From: CAIWHR01 sp963786625
GTDB taxonomy: Bacteria > Pseudomonadota > Gammaproteobacteria > Burkholderiales > Casimicrobiaceae
Length of the DNA stretch: 64,000 nt
Assembly: GCA_963786625.1 (NCBI GenBank)
Contig: CAWAZS010000014.1
Coordinates: 496,001-560,000, forward strand
Direction of reading: 5' to 3'
Every line of letters begins with the position of its first letter. Positions within the stretch are counted from its first letter, which is position 1. Below the pieces are notes generated by a model that saw nothing but the letters and a program-made list of their open reading frames with translations, was not told where the DNA came from and did not search any database. A program made the position numbers and the translations under genes. Shown piece after piece: positions 36,300-43,575 of the stretch.

Positions 36300-37034
36300 T
36301 CAGTCCTGGCGCTCGAGCTTCGCGGCCCATCCGACGAGGTGGCGCGTCTCGCGCGGATCGTCGACCTGGTTGCGCGTCGGCGAGAAGAACACGCCGGGCG
36401 CGTGCAGCAGCTTGGAGAACGGGAAGATCAGCATCAGCGCCACCACCAGCCCGAGATGCAGGTAGAGCAGGCCGTCGGCGGGCAGCGGCTGCCAGTCCGC
36501 GAGCATGAGCCCGAGGAAGAACGCCTTCACGGCGACGATGTCGGTGTGCGCGACGAACTTGATCGCCAGCCCCGACGCCGCGATCGCGAGCAGGAGCGCC
36601 AGCATCAGGTGGTCCGACGGCGTCGAGATGAAGCGCACGCGCGCCACAGCGAAGCGCCGCAGCCAGAGGCCGGCGAGACCCGCCGCCATCGCGAACCCGC
36701 CCCAGATGCCGAACGGCTGCAGCCAGGCGACCCATCCCCAGACCGGCTCGATGAAGTAGCGCAGATGGCGCACGAGCACCAGCGCCAGCCCGGCGTGGAA
36801 CAGCCAGCCGCAGGCCCAGGTCCAGAGGTTGCTCTTGAACAGACTTTCGAAGAGCAGGACTTCGCGCAGCAGCCGGAGCACCACGCCGGAGGGCGTCGTC
36901 GGCGCCGGCGTGGTCGGGATCTTCAGCGGCGCGGGCACCCGCGCATAGACGTAGATCCGGTGCGCGAGCCCGCCCGCGAGCACGAGGGCCGCGACGTAGA
37001 ACAGCAGCGCGTAAACGATGGTCGCGGCAGTCAT
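36300..37034 (-). CDS. dsrM: DsrM, NarI-like cytochrome b membrane subunit
   Basis: This 244-residue protein has about five transmembrane helices (IVYALLFYVAALVLAGGLA, LFHAGLALVLVRHLRYF, GGFAMAAGLAGLWL, HLMLALLLAIAASGLAI, LYLHLGLVVALMLIFPFS). Histidines at positions expected for two haems b are in LFHAG, VRHLRY, YLHLG and LLHAPG. DsrM passes electrons between DsrK and the quinone pool. It lies between dsrC and dsrK in the standard order. Confidence 0.94.
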   Translation of the reverse strand: MTAATIVYALLFYVAALVLAGGLAHRIYVYARVPAPLKIPTTPAPTTPSGVVLRLLREVLLFESLFKSNLWTWACGWLFHAGLALVLVRHLRYFIEPVWGWVAWLQPFGIWGGFAMAAGLAGLWLRRFAVARVRFISTPSDHLMLALLLAIAASGLAIKFVAHTDIVAVKAFFLGLMLADWQPLPADGLLYLHLGLVVALMLIFPFSKLLHAPGVFFSPTRNQVDDPRETRHLVGWAAKLERQD

Positions 37035-37102
37035 GGGCGCGCGGCGCGAGGGGCGGATCCGGTATCCGGGCCCCGGTCAGCGCCGATTCGGGCCCCGGAG
37101 GG

Positions 37103-37438
37103 TCAGACGCAGCCGGTGGGCTTCGGCAGTCCGGCGATCTTGCACGCCTGCTTGGCCGGTCCGTAGGGGAACAGCTCGTAGAGGTACTGGCTGTTGCCCT
37201 TGTCCGGGCCGAGCTGCTTGCCGATCGCCTTGGTCAGCACGCGCACGGCCGGCGCGATCTGGTACTCCTCGTAATACTTGCGCAGGAAGTTGACGACTTC
37301 CCAGTGGTTCTGGGACATCTCGATGTTCTCGGTCTTCGCGATGTGGTTGGCGACTTCCTCGTTCCACTCGCCGAGATTGACGAGGTAGCCTTCCTCATCG
37401 GTTTCGTACGGCTTGCCGGCGACTTCGATCGTGGGCAT
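37103..37438 (-). CDS. dsrC: DsrC, sulfur carrier protein with both C-terminal cysteines
   Basis: The canonical 111-residue DsrC carries substrate sulfur between DsrEFH/TusA, DsrAB and DsrK. The two redox cysteines, C99 and C110, are in KQACKIAGLPKPTGCV and the spacing is exact. GAGGAG lies six bases before the ATG at 37438. A second ATG two codons earlier (37444) directly abuts the ribosome site and is less likely. The fold pattern (DEEGYLVNLGEWNEEVA, MSQNHWEVVNFLRKYYEEYQ, YLYELFPYGPAKQ) matches. Two cysteine-free relatives are elsewhere in this window (28013, 42622). Confidence 0.97.
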   Translation of the reverse strand: MPTIEVAGKPYETDEEGYLVNLGEWNEEVANHIAKTENIEMSQNHWEVVNFLRKYYEEYQIAPAVRVLTKAIGKQLGPDKGNSQYLYELFPYGPAKQACKIAGLPKPTGCV

Positions 37439-37474
37439 GTGCATCTCCTCGCGGGGTTGTGGGGAATCGTGGGA

Positions 37475-37771
37475 TCAGAGCCAGGATTGGCAGTTCGGGT
37501 GCTCGGCGACGAGGTCGACGAAGCCGGCGTAGTCGACGGGGGTCACGCCGTCGATCACGCGGTCGGCGACGGCACGCGCCTCGAGATCCGGCAGCAGCGC
37601 AAAGACCTTGAGCCGCGCCATCGCCGCACGCAGGCGCGCTTCCGCCGCATTGCCGCGCGTCGCGGCGTACACGCCGTCCTCGATCAGCAGCAGGCTGCCG
37701 GACTGCGCGATGCGCAGGACCGAATCCAGCGTGTTGCGTTCGGACGGCGACTTGTTGACGATGTGCAGCAT
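37475..37771 (-). CDS. dsrH: DsrH, TusB-like subunit of the DsrEFH sulfurtransferase
   Basis: This 98-residue TusB/DsrH protein has the conserved N-terminus MLHIVNKSPSERNTLDSVLR and LLLIEDGVYAATRG. Together with DsrE and DsrF it forms a hexameric sulfur-relay protein that loads DsrC. In the proteins I know, the helix after the N-terminal strand carries a cysteine (Cys20 in Allochromatium). Here that position reads DSVL, a valine. The only cysteine lies near the C-terminus (HPNCQSWL). The gene follows dsrF after 13 bases. Confidence 0.92.
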   Translation of the reverse strand: MLHIVNKSPSERNTLDSVLRIAQSGSLLLIEDGVYAATRGNAAEARLRAAMARLKVFALLPDLEARAVADRVIDGVTPVDYAGFVDLVAEHPNCQSWL

Positions 37772-37784
37772 CGGATCTCCGCAA

Positions 37785-38156
37785 TCAGAACGACATCACG
37801 ACGTCCTGCTCGTCCATCAGCTTGCCCAGCTCGCCCGAGCCGAGAACCTCGACGTCGACGATCAGGTCGTCCGCCGTGAGGCCGCGGGCCTCGAGGGATT
37901 CGCGCTCGACGTAGAGCTTCTCGACGTCGTAGCCGTCGAGCGCCCGGTAGGTCGGCGAGAAGTTCTTGGTCTCGATGCCCTTGGTCTGCTGGCCCTTCTT
38001 CAGCTGGTAGACACCGTCGTCGACGAACGCCAGCGAGACATCCTGGTCGAACGCGGCCGAGATCAGCACGACTTCCAGCGACTCGAGCGCGTAGATCGTT
38101 CCGTAGGGCGCCCTGCGGTTGACGAACATGAACTTCTTGGGGCCGGCGGCGGTCAT
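37785..38156 (-). CDS. dsrF: DsrF, TusC-like subunit of DsrEFH
   Basis: This 123-residue protein of the DsrE/DsrF-like fold has KFMFVNRRAPYGTIYALESL at the start and VSLAFVDDGVYQLKKGQQ in the middle. It contains no cysteine, as expected for the structural DsrF/TusC subunit. It is positioned between dsrE and dsrH in the fixed dsrEFH order. A family B repeat lies upstream of its start, between it and dsrE. Confidence 0.94.
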   Translation of the reverse strand: MTAAGPKKFMFVNRRAPYGTIYALESLEVVLISAAFDQDVSLAFVDDGVYQLKKGQQTKGIETKNFSPTYRALDGYDVEKLYVERESLEARGLTADDLIVDVEVLGSGELGKLMDEQDVVMSF

Positions 38157-38173
38157 CCTCGCCTCCTCGGCCC

Positions 38174-38250
38174 ATCCGTGGGGCCGCCTTCAGGCGGCTT
38201 GACCTGTCCGGCTGAAGCCGGACCCACGACTGTACCCACGACCGGATTCC
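38174..38250. repeat. Repeat family B copy between dsrE and dsrF
   Basis: The gap of about 110 bases is dominated by a family B element with the GGGGCCGCCTTCAGGCGG and CCGGCTGAAGCCGG stems. A short partial duplication of CCCACGAC (38224-38242) follows. It has the same orientation as in the dsrM-dsrK gap. Confidence 0.8.
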
Positions 38251-38264
38251 GGGGATTGTTCATC

Positions 38265-38624
38265 TCAATCACCGAAGACGACCAGGCGCTCGGCCTGGAT
38301 GCCGGTCTCGACCAGCTGGCCGAGCCCCGAGATGCGGAAGCCGGGCGCCAGGTTCTCGTCCTTGATGCCGCGCCGCAACGCCGCCGCGACGCAGACGACG
38401 AGGTCGACGCCGTGGTCCGCGGCGAGCTTCGACCAGCGGGCGACGATGTTGCGGTCGTCCTGCGGCGGCTCGGTCAGCCGCGTCGAGTTGTTGACCCCGT
38501 CGTGATAGAAGAACACGCGATGGATCTCGTGCCCCTTGGCGAGCGCGGCCCGGCAGAACAGGTAGGCCGAATCGCTCGCCTGATGCTGGTAGGGCCCTTC
38601 GTTGACCAGGATTCCGAACTTCAT
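38265..38624 (-). CDS. dsrE: DsrE, catalytic subunit of the DsrEFH sulfurtransferase
   Basis: This 119-residue protein binds persulfide sulfur on the active-site cysteine C78 (DLVVCVAAALRRG) and passes it to DsrC. The other recognisable parts are MKFGILVNEGPYQHQASDSA, IHRVFFYHDGV and the C-terminal GLGQLVETGIQAERLVVFGD. The start at 38624 is preferred. The frame open upstream (to 38648) consists of repeat A6 sequence. Its RNA start codon lies next to the repeat hairpin. Confidence 0.95.
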   Translation of the reverse strand: MKFGILVNEGPYQHQASDSAYLFCRAALAKGHEIHRVFFYHDGVNNSTRLTEPPQDDRNIVARWSKLAADHGVDLVVCVAAALRRGIKDENLAPGFRISGLGQLVETGIQAERLVVFGD

Positions 38625-38707
38625 GTCAGTCGCGCCGGGCCGCCCCAAGCGACTGACTCGCCCCCTTGGGGGAGGCGAACGTAGTGAGCTTCGGGGGCAG
38701 TTTCATC
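38625..38707. repeat. Repeat family A copy between dsrB and dsrE
   Basis: This 83-base element exactly fills the space from the dsrE start codon to the dsrB stop. It carries GTCAGTCGC and GCGACTGAC as inverted arms and a CCCCCTTGGGGG stem. No separate Shine-Dalgarno sequence is left for dsrE, so translation of dsrE probably depends on the element or on coupling. Confidence 0.85.
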
Positions 38708-39784
38708 TTAGAAGCGTATGTGCGTCGATGCGTTCAGGTTCGCCCGCGCGCCGCGCCAGTCGTCGATCAGGTACTTGGTGAACGGCAGCTCGGTCTTCTC
38801 GAAGAAGCGCGGCCAGCCGATGCGCTCGACCCAGTCGGACAGGCGCTCCCAGGGGCGGGCGTCCGCCTTGTACGTGTAGAGGATCTTCTTCACGACTTCG
38901 CCGACCTCGGTCCAGCGCGGCGGGTTGTTGGGCAGTCCCGCGGCGACCATCTTCATGAACGTCGGCTTCGCGCGGGCGTTGGAATTCTTGCCGCCGACCC
39001 AGATCGCGAGCTTCGAGTGCTCGGGGTCGTTGATCTGCATCGGCGGGCACGGCGGATAGCAGGCGCCGCAGCAGATGCATTTCTTCTCGTCGACCTCGAG
39101 CGACGGCTTGCCGTTGACGAGCGCCGGGCGGATCGCCGCCACCGGGCAGCGCGCGACCACCGCGGGGCGCTCGCAGACGTTGGCGACGAGGTCGTGATTG
39201 ATCTTCGGCGGCTTCGTGTGCTGGACGATGATCGCGATGTCGGCCTGCCCGCCGCAGTTGATCTCGCAGCAGGACGTGGACAGGTGCACGCGGTTGGGCA
39301 TGTCCTCGCGGCGGAACTCGTCGTAGAGCTCGTCCATCAGCGCCTTGACCACGCCGGAGGCGTCGGTGCCGGGGATGTCGCAGTGCAGCCAGCCCTGCGT
39401 GTGCGCGATCATCGACACCGAGTTGCCGGTGCCGCCGACGGGGAAGCCGCTGCGCTCGAGCTCCGCGATCAGCGGCCCCACCTTGTCGGCGGAGGACACC
39501 ATGAACTCGATGTTCGAGCGGATGGTGAAGCGGACGTGGCCCTCGGCGTACTGGTCGGCGATGTCGCAGAGCTTGCGGATCGTCCAGACGTCCATCTGCC
39601 GCTGCGTGCCGGCGCGCACGCTCCAGACCTCGTCGCCCGAGTGCGATACGTGGTGCAGCACGCCGGGGCGCGGGCGGTCGTGGTACTTCCAGTTCCCGTA
39701 GTTCTTCTTGAGCAGCGGGTGCAGGAACTGCCGGTTGTCGGGGACGCCGCTCTCGGTCGCGCGGCGCATCTGCGGTTGAGCCAT
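38708..39784 (-). CDS. dsrB: Dissimilatory (reverse) sulfite reductase beta subunit
   Basis: This 358-residue subunit of DsrAB oxidises DsrC-bound sulfur to sulfite in sulfur oxidisers. Cysteines of the sirohaem-[4Fe-4S] site are in STSCCEINCGGQ, and the ferredoxin domain has CPVAAI and CICCGACYPPCPPM. A GVLHHVSHSGDEVW segment and IRSNIEFMVSS are typical. The start at 39784 (MAQPQMRR) follows an AGGAG site. The frame is open 32 codons further, but that part is repeat sequence. dsrA lies upstream across repeat A7. Confidence 0.96.
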   Translation of the reverse strand: MAQPQMRRATESGVPDNRQFLHPLLKKNYGNWKYHDRPRPGVLHHVSHSGDEVWSVRAGTQRQMDVWTIRKLCDIADQYAEGHVRFTIRSNIEFMVSSADKVGPLIAELERSGFPVGGTGNSVSMIAHTQGWLHCDIPGTDASGVVKALMDELYDEFRREDMPNRVHLSTSCCEINCGGQADIAIIVQHTKPPKINHDLVANVCERPAVVARCPVAAIRPALVNGKPSLEVDEKKCICCGACYPPCPPMQINDPEHSKLAIWVGGKNSNARAKPTFMKMVAAGLPNNPPRWTEVGEVVKKILYTYKADARPWERLSDWVERIGWPRFFEKTELPFTKYLIDDWRGARANLNASTHIRF

Positions 39785-39800
39785 GGTCGTGCTTCTCCTC

Positions 39801-39881
39801 TCAGCGCCCGCCCGGCCGCCCGAAGGGCGCTGAGCGCCCCCTCGGGGGAAGCGAACGTAGTGAGCCTCGGGGGTCGTCATC
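39801..39881. repeat. Repeat family A copy between dsrA and dsrB
   Basis: The 81-base element has arms TCAGCGCCC (39801-39809) and GGGCGCTGA (39825-39833) and a CCCCCTCGGGGG stem, ending in CCTCGGGGGTCGTCATC beside the dsrA stop. It matches the copy at 30074-30153. The dsrB ribosome binding site lies between the element and the dsrB start. Confidence 0.85.
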
Positions 39882-41177
39882 TCAAGCGACCTTCTTCGCG
39901 GCGTTGATCTTGGCCACTTCCTCGTCCCAGCCGTCCATCCGCACGTACGGATTGGTCCGCGGCGAGGAGACCATGTTCGCGTCGATCGGGATCTCGAGCG
40001 CCTCGAGGAAGTTCACGATGCCGATGCGCTCGATCATCTCGCCGGTGCGCTCGTGCTCGAGCGCGTTCTCGGCGAAGAAGTCGATGACCTTCTGGCCGAG
40101 CTCGACGAGCTTTTCGCGGTCCTCGTCGGTCTCGAGCTTCATGAACGGGACGACCACCGTGCCCATCAGGTCGCCGATCTTCAGCGTCCGCTTGCCCCCG
40201 ACCAGGACCGTCGCGCCCTTGTCCTTGCCGGGCGCCAGCGCGCCGGTCATCACGTTGATGCAGTGCATGCAGCGGACGCAGTCGCTGTTGTCGATCTCGA
40301 GCGCGTGCGTGTCGGAGAGCGCGACCGTGGAGACGGTCGGCGCCGCCTTGAGCTCCTTCACTTCCTTGAGCCGGATCGCCTTGGTCGGGCAGCGCGCCAC
40401 GACGTCGTTGACGAGCTCGTTCATCCCGTGCTTCGCGAACCACTTGCGGGCGAGCGCTTCGTCGGTGCGGATGTTGTCGCGCCAGGTGCCGATCACCGCC
40501 ATGTCGGCGCGCTGGATCGAGTTCATGCAGTCGTTCGGGCAGCCGGAGAACTTGAACTTGAACTTGTACGGCAGCGACGGGCGATGGATGTCGTCGAGAA
40601 AGCTGTTGATGACCGTCCGGTGCGCGGTCGCCTCGTCGTAGCAGGACTGCTCGCAGCGCGCCGCGCCGACGCAGGACATCGACGTGCGCACCGCGGGACC
40701 GGCGCCGCCCAGGTCGAAGCCCAGCTCGTTGATCGCGTCGAACGCGGGCTGCACGTTCTCGCTGGTGACGCCCTGGAACATGATGTCGCCCGACTGGCCG
40801 TGGAAGGCGATGAGGCCGGAGCCGTGCTTCTCCCAGATGTCGGCCATCTTGCGCAGGACATCGGTGTTGTAGTGCATCCCCGCCGGCGGCATGACGCGCA
40901 GCGTGTGGAATTCCGCCGCATCCGGGAACATCGGCTTGTTGTCGGCATCCTTGGCTTCGGTGAAGCGCGGGATGACGCCGCCGCCGTAGCCGAACACGCC
41001 GACCGTGCCGCCCTTCCAGTAGCCCTTGCGCGTCTTGTACGAATGCTCGAGCTGACCCATCAGGTCGACGACGTAGTCCTTGTCCTTCGCCAGCCGCTTG
41101 AGCCCGGTGACGAAACTCGGCCACGGGCCGCTCTCGAGCTGATCGAGCATCGGAGTGGGGTGCATCTGTTTGGTCAT
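39882..41177 (-). CDS. dsrA: Dissimilatory (reverse) sulfite reductase alpha subunit
   Basis: The 431-residue first gene of the dsr operon. Cysteines for the sirohaem-[4Fe-4S] site are C169-C175 (SCVGAARCEQSC) and C213-C217 (GCPNDC). The inserted ferredoxin domain has C263 (CPTKAI) and C300-C303-C306 (CVRCMHC). Conserved segments include TVGVFGYGGGVIPRF, LRVMPPAGMHYNTDVLRK and FHGQSGDIMFQG. A strong AAGGAGGA site precedes the ATG at 41177. Reverse (oxidising) direction is inferred from the presence of dsrL, dsrEFH, soeABC, and dsrN. No dsrD is present in the operon. Confidence 0.97.
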   Translation of the reverse strand: MTKQMHPTPMLDQLESGPWPSFVTGLKRLAKDKDYVVDLMGQLEHSYKTRKGYWKGGTVGVFGYGGGVIPRFTEAKDADNKPMFPDAAEFHTLRVMPPAGMHYNTDVLRKMADIWEKHGSGLIAFHGQSGDIMFQGVTSENVQPAFDAINELGFDLGGAGPAVRTSMSCVGAARCEQSCYDEATAHRTVINSFLDDIHRPSLPYKFKFKFSGCPNDCMNSIQRADMAVIGTWRDNIRTDEALARKWFAKHGMNELVNDVVARCPTKAIRLKEVKELKAAPTVSTVALSDTHALEIDNSDCVRCMHCINVMTGALAPGKDKGATVLVGGKRTLKIGDLMGTVVVPFMKLETDEDREKLVELGQKVIDFFAENALEHERTGEMIERIGIVNFLEALEIPIDANMVSSPRTNPYVRMDGWDEEVAKINAAKKVA

Positions 41178-41637
41178 CGCTCTTTCCTCCTTGCCAGGGC
41201 GGCGGAAAACGGCACGACCGCAAGGGCCGGCGCCGGCACAACATGCTCTACGTACCCGTCATTGTCGCGCGGACCCGAGCCTTCCGGGGATTGTGCGCCC
41301 GCCCGGTTGGCGCCGCGTTGACGCCGGACAAAGGAGCGATGCTACGGGCATTCGGTCCCGCGCTGCCATCACTCTCGCCCGGCTACTCTGAATAAGCCGG
41401 ATGGCGGGAAACCGTAATCACCCAGATGGGGTATCCGTGGATAACTCGCATTGGCTATGGACGCGCGGGAGCGGAAAATCGCCCAATAGCGGCGCCTGTT
41501 GCGAGGGTTTCGACGACGCCCGGCCAGGCGCAGAATGGGCGGCGGTGGGCGCCGCCGCGGCCCCGGGGCGCTGTCCCGGTCGCCTGGCACGCAAGGGATC
41601 CGGAGCCACCCCCGACCGACGCCCCGACGAGCGCCCG
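41178..41637. other. Divergent intergenic region between dsrA and the accessory cluster
   Basis: The 460 bases hold only shadow frames. The dsrA leader contains its AAGGAGGA ribosome site. The region must contain promoters in both directions, because dsrA and the gene at 41638 are the first genes of two opposite operons. Part of the right half is less GC-rich (TGAATAAGCC, GTGGATAACTCG near 41390-41450). No unambiguous -10/-35 pair or operator palindrome could be named. Confidence 0.5.
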
Positions 41638-41880
41638 ATGCCGACGTACACGAGTTTCGCCCGTTTCAAGCTGCCGCTGGGCGGGCAGGAGATCGAGCTC
41701 CAGGAGGTCGCGCACGACGCCGGGGGCATGCACCTGCTGCGCGTGCGCATCCGGGAGAAGAGCCGCTTCACGATCTTCGATATCGACCCGGGCACGGCGC
41801 AGGCATGGGGCGAGGCGATGCGGCGCTGGGGCGCGCTCCAGCCGACCGGGTCGGAGCCGCCGGCCGATCGGACCGACTGA
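41638..41880 (+). CDS. Small conserved-looking hypothetical protein, 80 aa
   Basis: The first gene of the plus-strand cluster encodes 80 residues with mixed beta/alpha character (SFARFKLPLGGQEIELQEV, MHLLRVRIREKSRFTIFDID, a helix GEAMRRWGAL). It is soluble and has no cysteine. I do not know its function. The frame is open back to 41401, but the conserved-looking part begins at the ATG at 41638. It precedes the cas6-like gene by 70 bases and is probably cotranscribed with it. Confidence 0.7.
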   Translation: MPTYTSFARFKLPLGGQEIELQEVAHDAGGMHLLRVRIREKSRFTIFDIDPGTAQAWGEAMRRWGALQPTGSEPPADRTD

Positions 41881-41950
41881 CGGCGGCGGGACGCCGGCCG
41901 CCGGGGCGGGCGGGTGCGCGCGACCGGGTGGACGGCGAGGAGAGTGCAGG

Positions 41951-42560
41951 GTGGCGGAAGCTGACGCACCGGTCGTCGATGTCGTGTTCGGGCTCGCGGG
42001 AAAGAGCCTTCCCGTCGAATACGCGTGGGGATTGTGGCGCGCGGTGGGCGTCTGGCTGCCGTGGCTCGAGGCCGAGCCGACCGCCGGCATCCACCGCCTG
42101 CGCACGGCGCCGACAGGCTATGGCGTCGTGCTGCTCGCCAATCGCGCCAAGCTGACGCTCCGGGTGCCGGCGAACCGCGTGGGGGACACGCTGGCGCTGG
42201 CGGGGAAGACACTGGACGTCGCGGGAAACGAGCTTGCAGTCGGCGCCGGGGGCAGCCCGGCCACTGTGGCCCTGGGCGACGCTCCATGCGCACCAGGTCG
42301 CGGCGGACGCCGCCGGCGAGGCGGCGTTTCAGGAGCAGGTCGCCGCGTGGCTGCAGGCGCGGGGTGTCGTCTGCCAGTTCATCACCGGCCGGCGCCGGAC
42401 AGTGACGGCGGGAGAGCGCCAGATCGTCGGGTTCAGCGTCGTGCTGCACGGCCTGACGCCCGAGGTGTCGCTGCGGATGCAGTTCGAGGGCATGGGCGGC
42501 GAGCGGGCGTTGGGTTTCGGAATCTTCGTTCCGCACAAGTCGATTGCCGCGGTCGCCTGA
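41951..42560 (+). CDS. Cas6/Cmx6-family (RAMP) protein without a CRISPR array (one frameshift)
   Basis: The corrected product of about 202 residues looks like the Cas6 variant known as Cmx6 (type I-MYXAN). The N-terminal part has DVVFGLAGKSLPVEYAWGLW, GIHRLRT with histidine 48, VPANRVGDTLALAGKTLDVA. The C-terminal part has QIVGFSVVLHGLTPEVSLRM and the glycine-rich motif GGERALGFGIFVPHK. Cas6 proteins cut repeat hairpins in RNA. Here no CRISPR array or other cas gene is present in 64 kb. The GTG start at 41951 has a GAGGAG site. A single frame change lies near the G-run at 42246. The cysteine-free DsrC-like gene follows. Family call: likely. Function here: unknown. Confidence 0.75.
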
Positions 42561-42621
42561 CGGGCCTGCAGGCGCCGGACAGGCGCATCCGGCAGGTCGC
42601 GGGAACCAGAGGAGGGAAGTC

Positions 42622-42951
42622 ATGGGATACGTGGTTCAGGGAATCGAGCTCGAGACGGACGCCGATGGCTATCTGCTCGAAGCCAATCTCGGCGACGGCG
42701 TCGCCGAGGTGATCGCGGCGGCGGAAGGCATCGCGCTGACGCCGGCGCATTGGGAGGTGATCAAGTTCCTCCGCGACGAGTATCAGGAGCATGGCCATAC
42801 GCCGAACTTTCGGAATATGCTGAAAGGGTTCCAGGCGATCCGCCCGGAGGCCGACAGCAAGTACCTCTACGACCTCTTCCCGATCGGGCCGGCGAAGCAG
42901 GGCGCGAAGGTCGCCGGTCTGCCGCAGCCTTACGGCAAGGGCGGCTACTGA
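42622..42951 (+). CDS. Second cysteine-free DsrC/TusE-family protein
   Basis: This 109-residue protein is clearly DsrC-like: ELETDADGYLLEANLGDGVA, LTPAHWEVIKFLRDEYQEHG, KYLYDLFPIGPAKQGAKVAG. It ends LPQPYGKGGY. Where DsrC has KQACKIAGLPKPTGCV this one reads KQGAKVAGLPQPYGKGGY, so both redox cysteines have been lost while the surrounding loop is kept. It has no cysteine anywhere. An AGGAGGGA site precedes the ATG. Its place next to a cas6-like gene and a TusA-TusA fusion suggests a regulatory or decoy role in sulfur transfer, not carriage. Confidence 0.9.
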   Translation: MGYVVQGIELETDADGYLLEANLGDGVAEVIAAAEGIALTPAHWEVIKFLRDEYQEHGHTPNFRNMLKGFQAIRPEADSKYLYDLFPIGPAKQGAKVAGLPQPYGKGGY

Positions 42952-42997
42952 GGGCATGCCCCGCGCAGCGCATGCCAACGCATCGGATGAGACGACC

Positions 42998-43486
42998 ATG
43001 ACCACGAACGACGACAGCGCCCATGCCGACGTGACGCTGGACCTGCGGGGATTGAGCTGTCCCGGGCCGCTGGTCGGCGCGAAGAAGCTGATCGACGACA
43101 TGAAGCCCGGACAGGTTCTGCTGCTGCTCTCGGACTGCCCGGGCACGCCGGACGATCTCTTCGCCTGGGTCAAGTACACCGACAATCACATTGCGAAGAC
43201 CGAGCGGCGGCCGGACGGGAGCCAGGGCTTCTACATCCGCAAGGGGCGCACGCGCGAAGTGGCCGCCAACGTGACGCTCGACCTGCGCGGCACCGTCTGT
43301 CCCGGCCCCATCGTCGAGGCGAAGAAGCTGTTGAACGGCATGCGCGCGGGCGAGACGCTGAAGCTCGTCAGCAACTGTCCGGGAATCAGCGCCGACGTCG
43401 CGGACTGGGTCAAGGCGACCGGTCTGTGGCTCCTCGCCTCCGAGGAAACGGGGCCCGGCGAGTTCGAGTTCTACATCGGCAAGTAG
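42998..43486 (+). CDS. Tandem TusA-TusA fusion (sulfurtransferase-like)
   Basis: This 162-residue cytoplasmic protein contains two complete TusA domains. Domain one (residues about 12-84) has the active-site C21-P-G-P in LDLRGLSCPGPLVGAKKLID and a second cysteine C47. Domain two (about 91-162) has C101-P-G-P in LDLRGTVCPGPIVEAKKLLN and C127. TusA moves sulfane sulfur toward DsrEFH and DsrC. A two-domain protein could carry sulfur twice or pass it internally. It lies 46 bases after the DsrC-like gene in the accessory operon. The start at 42998 is preferred over 42956. Confidence 0.92.
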   Translation: MTTNDDSAHADVTLDLRGLSCPGPLVGAKKLIDDMKPGQVLLLLSDCPGTPDDLFAWVKYTDNHIAKTERRPDGSQGFYIRKGRTREVAANVTLDLRGTVCPGPIVEAKKLLNGMRAGETLKLVSNCPGISADVADWVKATGLWLLASEETGPGEFEFYIGK

Positions 43487-43575
43487 CGTGGGATCGGCAC
43501 CGACCTGCGCCGCGCGCGCGCAACGCCCCCGGCGCTCCGGTCCCTTCCGTCACGCCTGATTCGGGACGCTGCGCC

